Virus record (IMG/VR): IMGVR_UViG_3300044796_000167
Coordinates: 1-46,309 of that record
Source of the DNA: a virus
Direction: 5' to 3' (one strand)
DNA length: 46,309 bases
A program made the translations under genes and the position numbers. The notes under the pieces were generated by a model, which saw only the letters and a list, made by a program, of their open reading frames with translations, ran no database searches and was not told the origin of the DNA. Positions 31,127 to 40,636 of this stretch are shown in pieces. Position 1 is the first letter of the stretch; each line of letters opens with the position of its first letter.

Positions 31127-32589
31127 GTGATCCCCCGATGCGAAATGTCGATGATATTCTGGAAGTGGATATCGAGCTTGAATCCTGAGTCCTGATTCAG
31201 AGTCATCGAGTAAGACTTGATCTGAAAGCGCGGCGAGAACTTACCCATCGTCTTAGCAAAGATCGTAGCCACGTCCTTCGAGTAGTTCCTATGCACGAGG
31301 TAGTTCACGCGATCATTGAAGCTGGCAAGTCGGGAAATCTCAGACAGGTCGTCCGAGTCGATCTCAAGGCAGATCGTCTGACCCTTTGCGATCTGGGTAA
31401 GGTCGTACTGCTTATAGTTCTTCTTCGCATCGAGCCCGCTCGCACGAGTTCCGCCACGACCGAGCATCTCATGCGTCTCAAAGTTTCCTTCTAGCTGCTG
31501 AAGAGAGTATTGCTCATAGAAGGTCTGACCAATACGAATGAGCTGATCCTTGTCGGCGATGTTAGGCACGTTGAACGTGATGTAAGGAGCTGGCTGCTGT
31601 GTGCTCGTGTCTAGAGAGCCGTCAGGCTTCAGTACCGGCACCACCTGGGCGATCTTCTGAATTCCAAACGAGTCAGCCCAGGCTTGGGTCGCTTCCTCTG
31701 GAATCTTGGCAATCAGGACTGTCTTTCCGACGCGACTGCGGACCTGAACGTTGAATCCCTTGAAGCGCCCGAGCTTTCGCTTGAAGTGCATCGACTTGAT
31801 GTTGATTCCGTAAATGAACTTGATGTCGTCCGTGTTGGTCGCCTGATTCTTAGGAGTCGTGAGCACCAGGGCGGGCACGAGCGTACCGTCGGCCTGGATG
31901 GCTCTGCTCATGAAACAGATCAGGCCAGAGCGCGAAACCATGTCCTGAATGATCTCCCAGTAGCTCTCATGCTTGCCGACGTTCTTCTGACCCGCGAGCG
32001 GAGATCCGAAATCCGGGTAATACTGCGCCAAGGTGGGCAGCACGCCCCCAGTCTTGTTCACCACCGCGATTGCAGCCGTAGCCTTGAAGGTGGAGAGCAA
32101 CGTCGTGATCGCGACGTCAAGCGGCTGGTTGAGAGCGATGGGAGAGTTCGTCTGGTACTTCTGGTCGATGAGGAGCGCAGTCGAGTCTCGGCCTGTGAGC
32201 TTGACCGTGCGCTTTGAGTCGTCAAACTCGATCTCTTCCTCGTCAACGAAACCGATAAAGACCGCATTGGGCACCTTGCTATCCAGCTTAGTACCTGCAC
32301 CTGGAACGATGGTGTTGAGCGAGCCGTCGCTCTTGTAAAGGCTCTGCATGTCCTGCAAGTAGATCACGACACCACAAGACCGGATGGTCCTCGGATCGAA
32401 CGGGAAGTTCTTGTAGTCGATCTCCATCGAGAACGTGTCGCTGCTCTTGTAGTCGTTCACGTTGACAGTCACGTCACGAGCAACGACCTTCACGCGGACA
32501 GGGCTTTGCAAACTCGCGTCGCTCGTGAGCTTGAAATCTTCTGGTAAGATTCTCAGCTCAACCGAGCACTGCGGATACCAGTAGCTCAT
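31123..32589 (-). CDS. Baseplate hub protein, gpD/gp27-like
   Basis: 488 aa. Contains VVIYLQDMQSLY, FIGFVDEEEIEFDDSKRTV and LTGRDSTALLIDQKYQ in the first tube-like domain and HESYWEIIQDMVSRSGLICF, all typical for late-control gpD-type hub proteins. Forms the trimeric hub at the tail tip. Overlaps neighbours by 4 bp at both ends. Confidence 0.85.
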   Translation of the reverse strand: MSYWYPQCSVELRILPEDFKLTSDASLQSPVRVKVVARDVTVNVNDYKSSDTFSMEIDYKNFPFDPRTIRSCGVVIYLQDMQSLYKSDGSLNTIVPGAGTKLDSKVPNAVFIGFVDEEEIEFDDSKRTVKLTGRDSTALLIDQKYQTNSPIALNQPLDVAITTLLSTFKATAAIAVVNKTGGVLPTLAQYYPDFGSPLAGQKNVGKHESYWEIIQDMVSRSGLICFMSRAIQADGTLVPALVLTTPKNQATNTDDIKFIYGINIKSMHFKRKLGRFKGFNVQVRSRVGKTVLIAKIPEEATQAWADSFGIQKIAQVVPVLKPDGSLDTSTQQPAPYITFNVPNIADKDQLIRIGQTFYEQYSLQQLEGNFETHEMLGRGGTRASGLDAKKNYKQYDLTQIAKGQTICLEIDSDDLSEISRLASFNDRVNYLVHRNYSKDVATIFAKTMGKFSPRFQIKSYSMTLNQDSGFKLDIHFQNIIDISHRGIT

Positions 32590-33767
32590 AGCTTAGGAAT
32601 CTCCAGGATTGTGCCCGGAGTGAGCTGCGTGGTCTGAAGCTTGTTGTGGTCGTAGATATCGACCCAGTTGTCAGACACGCCGTAAAACTTGATGCTGATG
32701 TTCTGAAGCGTGTCAGTGACCTGCACTTTGTAGCGAGCCTTCGGTATGTTCCTGGACAGGCTCTCAAACTGCGCTTGCATCTGCTGAAGGTAAGCAGAGA
32801 GCGAATGAGTTCCGGCCATCGACTCAGTCATATACGAAAGGTTCGTGTAGGTATCGCGAGTCTTGTTCGCTGCGCTCCCTGAGCTGCTGAGTGTGCTGAA
32901 TCCGTTCACGAGAGAGTTGATCTGACGGTTGAACTTCGAGATATTGGCGCGAGCATTCTTGATGAGCCCAAGCGCACGGTTCGCACTGTCCTCGACGCTC
33001 TGGGCGGTAGAGATGACGGTGCCGACGAAGTTGGTCACGAGGTTGATATTCTTAGCCACGTCGCCGATCAGTCCGTTGATCGCACCGGCCAGGCTCTGCG
33101 GCATGCTCTTTGGTACGGTCGAATAGGTGGATTGAAACGCAGTCGCAGCGTTGATGAGATTCTGATTGACCGCGCTCGGGCTGTTCTTCTCAGGAGCGGC
33201 GAAGTAGTTGTTTTTTGGCTGCGTTTCGCTTACTACGAAGAACTCGACTTCGTAGTCGATCCACGAGAGCTTGTTCATCTTGAAGTCAGCCTTCTCGATG
33301 AACCCGAACCTGATCCAGTCACCAGCAACGCCGTGCATACCGAACTTGACGAGGTTGCCGCGCTTCCGCATGGCGTTCAGCGCCAGATTGTACTGGTATG
33401 CGACGCCGTAGTAAGACGGGTCTTTGAATCGCTTGTCCTTCCAGCGGCCCTTGACGATGACCGGCCCTTCCTTGGGACCCAGGACGTGAACGGCGGCTTC
33501 CGGGTTGCCGGGGTAATACTCCTTCACGAGGCGCTGCTCGCCGCCCCACGAGAAGGGCTGCATCGGCATGGCGTTATTGAGCCACTTGATGACGCTCGTC
33601 GGATTCAGTACGCCGTTGACGTACTCCGAGATCTGGAAGCCACCAGGGAAGTCGTTGGGCCGCAAGCCGCCGTTTGGGACCGTGGTCGAGAACGGGTTCT
33701 TGATGAGCGCCGCAATCGGGTCAGACACGGAGCTGGCGAGGTCGGCTGGAGCCGACAGGAAACTCAC
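32586..33767 (-). CDS. LysM-containing tail/hub protein
   Basis: 393 aa. N-terminal domain (LVKEYYPGNPEAAVHVLGPK, WKDKRFKD) looks like DNA-circularisation/gpX-type tail proteins; C-terminal 50 residues form a LysM (KVQVTDTLQNISIKFYGVSD, ending GTILEIPKL). LysM in tail hub proteins may help pass through or contact peptidoglycan. Confidence 0.8.
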   Translation of the reverse strand: MSFLSAPADLASSVSDPIAALIKNPFSTTVPNGGLRPNDFPGGFQISEYVNGVLNPTSVIKWLNNAMPMQPFSWGGEQRLVKEYYPGNPEAAVHVLGPKEGPVIVKGRWKDKRFKDPSYYGVAYQYNLALNAMRKRGNLVKFGMHGVAGDWIRFGFIEKADFKMNKLSWIDYEVEFFVVSETQPKNNYFAAPEKNSPSAVNQNLINAATAFQSTYSTVPKSMPQSLAGAINGLIGDVAKNINLVTNFVGTVISTAQSVEDSANRALGLIKNARANISKFNRQINSLVNGFSTLSSSGSAANKTRDTYTNLSYMTESMAGTHSLSAYLQQMQAQFESLSRNIPKARYKVQVTDTLQNISIKFYGVSDNWVDIYDHNKLQTTQLTPGTILEIPKL

Positions 33768-35575
33768 CTTGCACCTGCGATCACGGGATTGCCGAAAGCG
33801 GCGCTCGACGAGTTGCCACGTCCCTGGGTGGGATTCATGGCGAGTTTCTTTAAGTGGGTCGTGACCGCAAACGCAATGCGGTCCGGCTCAAGCTGCTCGC
33901 GCATATCGAACCTTGCCTCGATCTTACCGACGTTCGTGACCTGATTCACGACCGCCTTGCTCGGGTCTTGGTTGTACGGATGTTGAGTCATGAAGTCCTG
34001 GAAGCCGGTCTTGAAGTTGGCCGAAAAGCTCGTGAATGGATTCTTCAGGTTGATGATGTCCGACACGAACCCGATGATCGCGTAAGAAAGCGCCGAGAAT
34101 GTGGCCGTGGCCGCGTATACCATCTTGCCCATGTACTCGACGACGCTCGTGAAGGTGTCCATGAGCGGCATCAGGATCTTGAGCCACGCCGTCGTTTCAA
34201 ACAGCGGCGCGATGAGCTGCGCCCAATAGTTGATAGCCATGGTGATCGGCATCATGATGTTCTCGAAGGCAGTCTTCAGGCGGATCAGGAGCGGCGCGAT
34301 CTTGGGCAGCAGCTCTGCCATGTTCGCGGCATCGTTGATCTGCGCAATGGCACGCGCGCGGCTGATGATCTGAAAGAAGAAGAGGACCGCCGCCAGGGGA
34401 GCCAGAAAGGCGGAAATGGCCGCGCCCATGAGTCGGAAGAGTCCTCCGACAGCCCCAATGCTCCAGAGCCATCCACCGAGCGCCCTGAGCCCGCTGATGA
34501 GGTATCCGAGGCCGGTCTTGAGCAGCCCCCCAGAGAACTCGATCCCAAGCTTGCCGAGCGCCCAGCGAATGAAGGCAAAGGTCTGCACCAGCTCGATTAG
34601 GTGAAGCGACTTCTTGAGATCCGAGCCCAGATGCTTGAGCTGCATGACGTTGACGAAAAGCTTCTTTGGATCATCGAAGATGTTGCCGATCAGCTTTCCA
34701 ATCGCGTCGCCCAGCTCCTTCGCGTGCGTCTTCAGGTAGCCGGTAACGCCTTCGAGGATCACGCGGATCGGTTTGACGAGCGCGTCCCCGATGGGCTTCA
34801 GCAGCACCTCGATCTCGTCTTTCAAGATCGTGAACTGCGTGTTGATCGCGTGCAGGCGATTGTTGAGCCAGTCCGCGTCTCCTGCGAGCTGCTCAAGAGC
34901 CTTGCTCAACAGGTCAATCTTCTTGTCCTGACCCATGTTCATGATCTGATGCTGAGTGGTGACGTGTGCGGCTTTGAAAGCCTGAGTGTTCGCCATGCGT
35001 GCAAACAAAGCACCGTGGAGGGGCATCTTATCGGTCAGTGCGCGGTAGAGAGACTCGGTCGCCACCTGGGGATGGAGTCCCACGGCTTCAGACCCGAGCA
35101 TCAGGTTCTTGCTCATGTTGATCGCACCGCCGTAATTCTTTCCGAGCCTGCCAGCGTTTGCGAGCGGAGTAGCGAGCATCATCGTCGTGCGCGAGAGCGC
35201 GCCAGTATCAAGGCCGCTGTTGATGGCGGTGTTCGCGATGTTGCCCATCAGCATCTTCGATGTCGCAAGTCGGTCGTTGAAGTTGTCGATGGTGCCGGAC
35301 AACACCTTGATGTTTGAGCTGATGTTGTTCGAGAAGTCGAGTGAGGAAGCATTGAAGGCTTCGGAGATCTGGACGGCCTTCGTCAGCACGCTGAGAAGGC
35401 CGCCCGATCCGAAACCGAGGTGGGCGACGAGGCCCGAGGCCAGGTAATTGAGGCTCGCCATCGCGGAGGTAGCGGAGCTTGAGACATCATCGACGGCTTC
35501 TTGAAGCGCCTTGCTGGAGAAAATAGCTTGACCTACATCAAACTTAAACTCTGTGGCTACTTCAAAAATGTCCAT
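33764..35575 (-). CDS. Tail tape measure protein
   Basis: 603 aa, mainly helical with hydrophobic segments in the middle (YLISGLRALGGWLWSIGAVG, LMGAAISAFLAPLAAVLFFF). It follows the GT chaperone genes (start overlaps the T-frame stop, TGATG). The tape measure sets tail length and is ejected with DNA. At the usual ratio of about 1.5 angstrom per residue this predicts a tail near 90 nm. Confidence 0.9.
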   Translation of the reverse strand: MDIFEVATEFKFDVGQAIFSSKALQEAVDDVSSSATSAMASLNYLASGLVAHLGFGSGGLLSVLTKAVQISEAFNASSLDFSNNISSNIKVLSGTIDNFNDRLATSKMLMGNIANTAINSGLDTGALSRTTMMLATPLANAGRLGKNYGGAINMSKNLMLGSEAVGLHPQVATESLYRALTDKMPLHGALFARMANTQAFKAAHVTTQHQIMNMGQDKKIDLLSKALEQLAGDADWLNNRLHAINTQFTILKDEIEVLLKPIGDALVKPIRVILEGVTGYLKTHAKELGDAIGKLIGNIFDDPKKLFVNVMQLKHLGSDLKKSLHLIELVQTFAFIRWALGKLGIEFSGGLLKTGLGYLISGLRALGGWLWSIGAVGGLFRLMGAAISAFLAPLAAVLFFFQIISRARAIAQINDAANMAELLPKIAPLLIRLKTAFENIMMPITMAINYWAQLIAPLFETTAWLKILMPLMDTFTSVVEYMGKMVYAATATFSALSYAIIGFVSDIINLKNPFTSFSANFKTGFQDFMTQHPYNQDPSKAVVNQVTNVGKIEARFDMREQLEPDRIAFAVTTHLKKLAMNPTQGRGNSSSAAFGNPVIAGAR

Positions 35576-36113
35576 CAGGTATCCCCTCTCCCAGACTCCG
35601 ACTCGATTATAGCATTGAGCGTCTCACATACCACCTGGAACTTCCAGGGCGGCATATTCTCAAGCTCCGCAGATTGAAAGCTCGTGTACCGGCAGATCCG
35701 GGTGATCTGTTTCCAGAGCTGTACGTTTCTCTCTGCGGGCGGGAAAAGCGGAGCGCCCAGTACCCCGTCAACGAAGATTAGGAGACTACTGTCTCGATCT
35801 TCACTTCCTTTCCCATCTCATCCCCTCCGCTCATCTTCTGAAGCACCTTGAGGAGCTGGGTGTACTCCTGGAGGTTAAAGAGCGAGTTCATGTCTTCCTT
35901 GTCTGTCTCTGAAACGGGCTTGCCGTCGATCTGGACCAGCACGAGCTGGAGCAGAGCCTTTTGCATGAGCACCTGGAGGACGTTGCCGTCCCCCTGCGAG
36001 CGAGAGGCGACCTTCTGGGCCGCGACCTCGGTATCCGTGATCCGCAGCTCGCGGAGAAGGACGATCTTACCGGACGAGAGCGTAACTTTGGCGACAGCTT
36101 GTTTTTGGGACAT
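35575..36113 (-). CDS. Tail assembly chaperone GT fusion by -1 frameshift
   Basis: Predicted 179 aa: 102 codons in the G frame from ATG 36113, then a -1 shift at GGGAAAG (35808-35814) and 77 more residues to TGA at 35575-35577. The T part has no own start and reads on as LLIFVDGVLGAPLFPP, then ICRYTSFQSAELENM. It ends in overlap with the tape measure start. In lambda the same heptamer makes gpGT, which wraps the tape measure for tube assembly. The stop-free T frame (open from 35817) and location make this very likely. Confidence 0.85.
35778..36113 (-). CDS. Tail assembly chaperone G
   Basis: 111 aa from ATG 36113 with CAGGAGG 9 nt upstream. It has a small beta-start (KQAVAKVTLSSGKIVLLRE) and helical end (EYTQLLKVLQKMSGGDEMG). 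It lies between tail tube and tape measure, the conserved place of the G/GT pair. A longer upstream frame from 36164 has no support. Confidence 0.85.
   Translation of the reverse strand: MSQKQAVAKVTLSSGKIVLLRELRITDTEVAAQKVASRSQGDGNVLQVLMQKALLQLVLVQIDGKPVSETDKEDMNSLFNLQEYTQLLKVLQKMSGGDEMGKEVKIETVVS
35808..35814 (-). other. Programmed -1 ribosomal frameshift site GGGAAAG
   Basis: In the G frame it reads G-GGA-AAG, a perfect X-XXY-YYZ heptamer identical to the lambda G/T slippery site, 28 nt before the G stop (35780). The -1 frame is open from 35817 to 35575. No other slippery heptamer lies in the permitted window. Confidence 0.85.
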
Positions 36114-36209
36114 ATGGAGCGGCCTCCTGAGCCGCAGGGTTGAAAGGTGGGGGCTTTGTTCCACGAGCTGGACCCTTGCGGGCGCAGTCCCCCGTACTCG
36201 TCAGGAGGC
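36114..36209 (-). promoter_or_regulatory. Possible Shine-Dalgarno-sequestering stem before chaperone gene
   Basis: The SD of the G gene, in TCAGGAGGC (complement of 36122-36130), is perfectly complementary to GCCTCCTGA (complement of 36201-36209) directly after the tail tube stop. The 9-bp stem with a 70-nt loop could lower chaperone translation relative to the tube. An internal GGGGG/CCCCC stem may also form. Confidence 0.4.
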
Positions 36210-36632
36210 TTAGAGAGCCTTGCGGCCCGAAGCCTGGAACTCCAAACGCTTAGTGATCTTGGCCTGAAGACCTTCTTGCTTCCGGCTCGTCTTGAACTGA
36301 ACGTCGTAGTAGACGTAGCTCTGAGTCGTGCCGTCGGCATAGTTTTCGGTCGAGACGAACGTGTAATCGGACACGCCGATCCCGTTCAGATTGTTGGTGA
36401 CCAGCGCGTCGATGAACTTATCGATGGTCGCGTCCTTGACCTCCGCCTCGACGGAACCGGACCAGCCCTCGACGGCCTGGTCGCCCTCGGGCTCCGCCTG
36501 GCCGACGTAGTTGGACCGCATGAACGTGGAGTCTTGGTTGATTTCCACGCTGGTCAGGTTGACGATGCTTGCGTCTGCGCCATCCTGGAAGAAACTCAGT
36601 TTCCCCTGATGGCCCCTAATTGAAGCCGACAT
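36210..36632 (-). CDS. Tail tube protein
   Basis: 140 aa, ACAGGAGG before ATG. Immediately follows the sheath gene and precedes the G chaperone, as in myoviruses. Contains SVEINQDSTFMRSNYVGQ, WSGSVEAEVKDATIDKFIDA and TQSYVYYDVQFKTSRKQEG, a beta-rich pattern of gpM/FII-type tube proteins. Polymerises as hexameric rings inside the sheath. Confidence 0.85.
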   Translation of the reverse strand: MSASIRGHQGKLSFFQDGADASIVNLTSVEINQDSTFMRSNYVGQAEPEGDQAVEGWSGSVEAEVKDATIDKFIDALVTNNLNGIGVSDYTFVSTENYADGTTQSYVYYDVQFKTSRKQEGLQAKITKRLEFQASGRKAL

Positions 36633-36651
36633 TTAAAGACCCTCCTGTGTT

Positions 36652-38100
36652 TTAGCCCGCTTCGGTGACGACGACACCTTCACCGATGGAGGCTTGAAGA
36701 ACGATGAACCGCATCGAGCTGTAGATCCGGCGCTTGTACAGGATCTTGAAATAACCAGCCGCGATACTGTCGTCCGTGTTCAGGCTGGTGGTGTCGATGA
36801 TCGACGCCTTGCCGCTCTGGACCTCGGAATCCTTGGGAACGAGGGCCACGCTCTCCAGGAGCCGATTGAAGGCGCTGATCGAGGCATTGACCTTCGTGCG
36901 GTTCTCCAGGCTGTTGGGCGCGTTCTGGTAGTTCTTGAGGAACTTGGCGAGCGACTGGCAGATGTAGTCGGTCATCCGGCGACGGAACACCATGATCTTC
37001 GAGCTGTTCGCGATCTGCGTGACCACGCCGCTCTTGATCTTGACGCCGATGTCGGAATCGACCTCGAAGGCAGAGATCCCGGCAGCAGCCAGGGCGATGT
37101 AGTCGGACCGCTGAAGGTTGGCGTTCAGCGAGTCGATGCCCGAGCAATACTGCGAGTTGCCCGCGAAAGCCGGGTCGATGTTCGGCGCGATCTGACTGAG
37201 CAGAGACGCGTAGAAGCTCGCAGGGTTGACCGCCGTGCTCACGCCACTGATGGTCGTGAAGACGTAGGGGAACGCGTAGATCAGGCGACCATCGGTGTCG
37301 CGGTCGTTGGCGACGTCAGTGACGGCAGTGGCGACACTGTCACCATTCTGGCCGCACACGATTGCCATCTTGTCGGTCGTCGCAGCCATCGAGGCTTTGA
37401 GGTAACCGTTCCGGGTGGTATTGTACGCGTCCAGGAACAGAATGTTCCCGACGTTCGTGCCCTGGCACTGCGCCTGGATCGCGGTCTGATAGTCGGCATC
37501 GGCCACCGATCCGTCAGAGCCGGTAGAGAGAGCCGTCGCAGTGATCGTAGAAGGCTCGGCGGAGCTGGAGAGAACCGTCGCAGTGATAAGGTTCGAGTTC
37601 GCGAAGGTCTGACCCACGGCTGCGATCAGCACGTTGTCGTACACTTCATCAGGCCACACGGCGTTCGGATTGCCGTCATGAACGGTGTACTTGGAGCCCG
37701 CCGTCGAACCAGCCGCGATGGTCACGGTGATGTTGTTCCCGTAAGCGCCGGTCCAGAGAGCGGTGAACGCGATCACGTTGGCCGGTCCGGTCTTCGTGAA
37801 CGTGTGGGTCGCGGCGACCGCACCCGAAGCGGCGACGACGCGGACGACCTTGAGCAAGCCGAACTTCTTGTTCTGGAGCGCGATGTTGCCAGCGAATGCG
37901 ATGTTGTTCCCGTACAGCTCAAAGAGCTGGCCTGCGGAGCCAACGGATTGAATTACGGGCGATCCGCGCTCAAACTGGCCGACAAGAATGGCCGTGTTCG
38001 CAGGAACGCCCGTGACCGAGGGAGGAGGACTCGTCTCATCGATGTAGACGCCATCAAGTTGACCCCAGTCAGTCGGATTCGTGGAACTGTAAATGCCCAT
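36652..38100 (-). CDS. Tail sheath protein
   Basis: 482 aa, typical length. N-terminal segment GVYIDETSPPPSVTGVPANT with ILVGQFERGSP, and TGAYGNNITVTI are characteristic; the C-terminal domain has the conserved VFRRMTDYICQSLAKFLKNY and RIYSSMRFIVLQASIGEG. Forms the contractile outer tube, proving myovirus-type morphology. Confidence 0.95.
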   Translation of the reverse strand: MGIYSSTNPTDWGQLDGVYIDETSPPPSVTGVPANTAILVGQFERGSPVIQSVGSAGQLFELYGNNIAFAGNIALQNKKFGLLKVVRVVAASGAVAATHTFTKTGPANVIAFTALWTGAYGNNITVTIAAGSTAGSKYTVHDGNPNAVWPDEVYDNVLIAAVGQTFANSNLITATVLSSSAEPSTITATALSTGSDGSVADADYQTAIQAQCQGTNVGNILFLDAYNTTRNGYLKASMAATTDKMAIVCGQNGDSVATAVTDVANDRDTDGRLIYAFPYVFTTISGVSTAVNPASFYASLLSQIAPNIDPAFAGNSQYCSGIDSLNANLQRSDYIALAAAGISAFEVDSDIGVKIKSGVVTQIANSSKIMVFRRRMTDYICQSLAKFLKNYQNAPNSLENRTKVNASISAFNRLLESVALVPKDSEVQSGKASIIDTTSLNTDDSIAAGYFKILYKRRIYSSMRFIVLQASIGEGVVVTEAG

Positions 38101-38109
38101 TGTTTAAAC

Positions 38110-38142
38110 TCTCCATGTTCATCAGAGCCCCCGTCATGGAGA
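38110..38142 (-). promoter_or_regulatory. Hairpin overlapping the sheath Shine-Dalgarno
   Basis: TCTCCATG (38110-38117) and CATGGAGA (38135-38142) are perfect 8-bp arms with a 17-nt loop. On the minus-strand RNA the second arm contains the GGAG of the sheath ribosome binding site, 10 nt before ATG. It may tune translation or be an RNA processing site. Confidence 0.45.
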
Positions 38143-38151
38143 CAATCTTCC

Positions 38152-40185
38152 TTACTCGGTAGGGAAGTTATATAATTCAGTGTCGGTCGTGTCGTCGGTA
38201 AAGACAACATCTTTTTCAGTCGCTTGTGAATAACCCTGGATCTGCTGGATCGCGTAGTACGTGCGGCTACGGATCTCGCGGCAATTCACGATGACTGCGA
38301 TCCGCTCGCGCCGCTCCTGCCTTTGGGCTGCGGCCTCGTCATCAACGTGCGTGTGCGTGTCGATCTCGAAGCGCGCGTACTCATTGAAGTAGCTTGACAA
38401 CTGAAGCGAAAGACCAGAGGGATTGCCTTTGCCAGAGGCGTCCACTGCCTGCGCATCGAACGCCGCCTTAATCAGGTCTAGGTAGTTTTTCCGCTCCTTC
38501 TTGTCGCGGCACCAGAGATCGAGTTGGAAGCTCGTGTCGTAAGCGCCGGTCACCATGTTGACGAGGATCTTGCCCTGCCCATCAGGAGTCGTCCGGCTGA
38601 CCTCGTAAGGCATCTGAGGCATGAGCTTCGGAGTACCTGCCGTGATCGTGATCGATGGGTAAGCGAGCTGCTCGTTTGCGTAAGGGAACTCGCGCAGCAC
38701 GGTCAGGCCAGCGATGTTCTCCAGATACTCGGCGAGTCCTTCGAGACATTGCGCCATCGCATCGTCACCAGGGACTCCAGCCGTCGAGAACAAGTCGTAG
38801 GTTCCGACATAGTCCGTGCCGTTGATATTGTACGGGACGTTTATTTTTACGTTCTGCGCTCCTGGGTTCGTACTGTCCACCGCGAAGGTGCCGACAATAA
38901 CGACGCCATTCGCGAGATAGTTTGCAGGTCCACCACCAGCAGGATTGACCACACTGCCCGCGCCTGGATCGCTCCAGAGGTCAGCGCCTCGATATGAGCC
39001 GACGCCGTCGTTTGCAGTCACTCCATGCTTTGTCGTCACAGCAGCAGCGGCCACGGCCTGGCCGGGGCCATCGTTCGCGGTTGTACCGATGACTGTCGTT
39101 GCCTTCGCCGCGACGATGGCGGTGCCGGTAATGGTTGCGCCGTTCTGAAGCGAGCTTTGCCCGAGCACGATCTGACCTGCGCCGAATGCGGTCCATAAAT
39201 CCGCACCCGTGTATATGCCCACGATTGCGCCATTGTCCTGCGTGACCCCATGCTTGATATTCGCCGCTGTCGTCAGGTTGAGCGTTCCAGTGACCGTACC
39301 AACCACAGTGCCCGCACGAAGATCGGTAGCCGCTGGAAGCGGCGGTACATACGTACCGACTTCAGTGGTGCCGTTGAACACGTAATTCGTAGGTCCGCCA
39401 GAGCCAGGAGCGACCACATGCGATGCGCCTGGGTCGGTGTAGGTGTAGCCTTGGAACGCGCTCGAAGTGGTCGGAATGAAGCCGGTGCGGATGCCGTAGC
39501 TCGTCGGATCTTCTGCCGTGTCCCAGATCACGAACTCGTTCAGGAGCGGCAGCACTTCGCCACCAGAGGTTGGAGCGATTCCGAGAATGATCGGGCCGGT
39601 CTGAAGCTTGTCTCTGCCGCCGCACGCTGCGGAAGCGGTCGTACTCCCAATCAATGTCGGAGCATTGCCGTTGTTAGCGGCATAGACCTTGACGTGTCCA
39701 GCGGTCGCGGTGCCGTCCCAGACAAACCAGATATCGATGGGAACGCCGCTTTGAAAGTTGAACGGACTCGACATCGTCAGCTCAGTCGAGAGCACGGACA
39801 CACGGAACTTATCGAGCATCTGAACCCACAGCGCGCCGTCGGTAAAGATCGCCATCTGAAGTCCTGAAACACCACCGCCGTCTGAGGCGCTGATGTTCAT
39901 GAGCTGCACGCGCGTCGATGGGTTTCCGGTCCAGTCGGGTTTGAAGCGCAGAAGAACAGTAAGAGCGGTCGTGTTCGAGAAGTTCTCTCCACCCGAATAG
40001 AGAAGCGGGCATGTGCCGTTAGCATTCGTCAGCTTGATCGCGGCAGAGCCAAACATGCCGGAGGTGGCGTCAGCCTGACTGGCTGGAGCTGGGATCACGC
40101 TCGACGCCCAGGTGCTCGGAGCCGCGAAACCAGTTGCGTACCAGGCCGTCGTTGAAGTCCCGCGAACCTGAAATTTAACGGCCAC
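38152..40185 (-). CDS. Lectin-like plus tail terminator-like fusion protein
   Basis: 677 aa. Residues 1-240 look like a concanavalin/LamG domain (TTALTVLLRFKPDW, PIDIWFVWDGTATAGHVKVY, LNEFVIWDTAEDPTSYG). The middle has two TKHGVT-type units (NIKHGVTQDNGAIVGIYTGA and TKHGVTANDGVGSYRGADLW) and NGTxxVGTY repeats. The last 200 residues (LREFPYANEQLAYPSITITA, TSFQLDLWCRDKKERKNYLD) resemble tail-terminator/neck proteins. Its place between the gp10-like gene and the sheath fits a terminator. The fusion with a carbohydrate-binding part is unusual. Confidence 0.65.
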   Translation of the reverse strand: MAVKFQVRGTSTTAWYATGFAAPSTWASSVIPAPASQADATSGMFGSAAIKLTNANGTCPLLYSGGENFSNTTALTVLLRFKPDWTGNPSTRVQLMNISASDGGGVSGLQMAIFTDGALWVQMLDKFRVSVLSTELTMSSPFNFQSGVPIDIWFVWDGTATAGHVKVYAANNGNAPTLIGSTTASAACGGRDKLQTGPIILGIAPTSGGEVLPLLNEFVIWDTAEDPTSYGIRTGFIPTTSSAFQGYTYTDPGASHVVAPGSGGPTNYVFNGTTEVGTYVPPLPAATDLRAGTVVGTVTGTLNLTTAANIKHGVTQDNGAIVGIYTGADLWTAFGAGQIVLGQSSLQNGATITGTAIVAAKATTVIGTTANDGPGQAVAAAAVTTKHGVTANDGVGSYRGADLWSDPGAGSVVNPAGGGPANYLANGVVIVGTFAVDSTNPGAQNVKINVPYNINGTDYVGTYDLFSTAGVPGDDAMAQCLEGLAEYLENIAGLTVLREFPYANEQLAYPSITITAGTPKLMPQMPYEVSRTTPDGQGKILVNMVTGAYDTSFQLDLWCRDKKERKNYLDLIKAAFDAQAVDASGKGNPSGLSLQLSSYFNEYARFEIDTHTHVDDEAAAQRQERRERIAVIVNCREIRSRTYYAIQQIQGYSQATEKDVVFTDDTTDTELYNFPTE

Positions 40186-40636
40186 GTTTCAACTCCTCTC
40201 GGATATTCGAAATGATCTTGGGGATCATGTTCTCCAAAATGTGCTTAGGCTGCTGGCCCTGCTCCTCGATCTTCTTCTGCACCGCGATTGCGATGGCCCA
40301 GACGTGAGGCTCGTAGTCAGGCGGCTGAGACGAGCTGCCGGTCACTCTCTTCGCCCAAGCCAGAAGAGGCCCCAAGGGGGGCTTGTGCGGCCTGGCCCCG
40401 TACTCAATAATCCCGGCGTAAGGTGCGCTGTTGCCTATGATAGCGGACGTCTCCGTCTCCGTCATCATCCAACTCTGCGCGTACAGGCCGGTATCGACCG
40501 GGCTCGCGGCCACGAGGTCAGGAATGCTCTTCGCGATTCCGGCCATCACCGCGCGCTTTCTATCTTTTAGGTGACGAGTCGAGTAGTCGCCCAGCGTCCG
40601 CGAGAAGTCTTCGAGGTCAACGACCCTTTTGGTCAT
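40175..40636 (-). CDS. HK97 gp10-like head-tail/tail completion protein
   Basis: 153 aa from ATG at 40636, overlapping the upstream stop (ATGA). The motif ASPVDTGLYAQSWMM with APYAGIIEYGARPHKPP is the signature of HK97 gp10 / minor tail completion proteins. It helps finish the tail end that joins the head. Overlaps the next gene by 11 bp. Confidence 0.9.
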   Translation of the reverse strand: MTKRVVDLEDFSRTLGDYSTRHLKDRKRAVMAGIAKSIPDLVAASPVDTGLYAQSWMMTETETSAIIGNSAPYAGIIEYGARPHKPPLGPLLAWAKRVTGSSSQPPDYEPHVWAIAIAVQKKIEEQGQQPKHILENMIPKIISNIREELKRGR

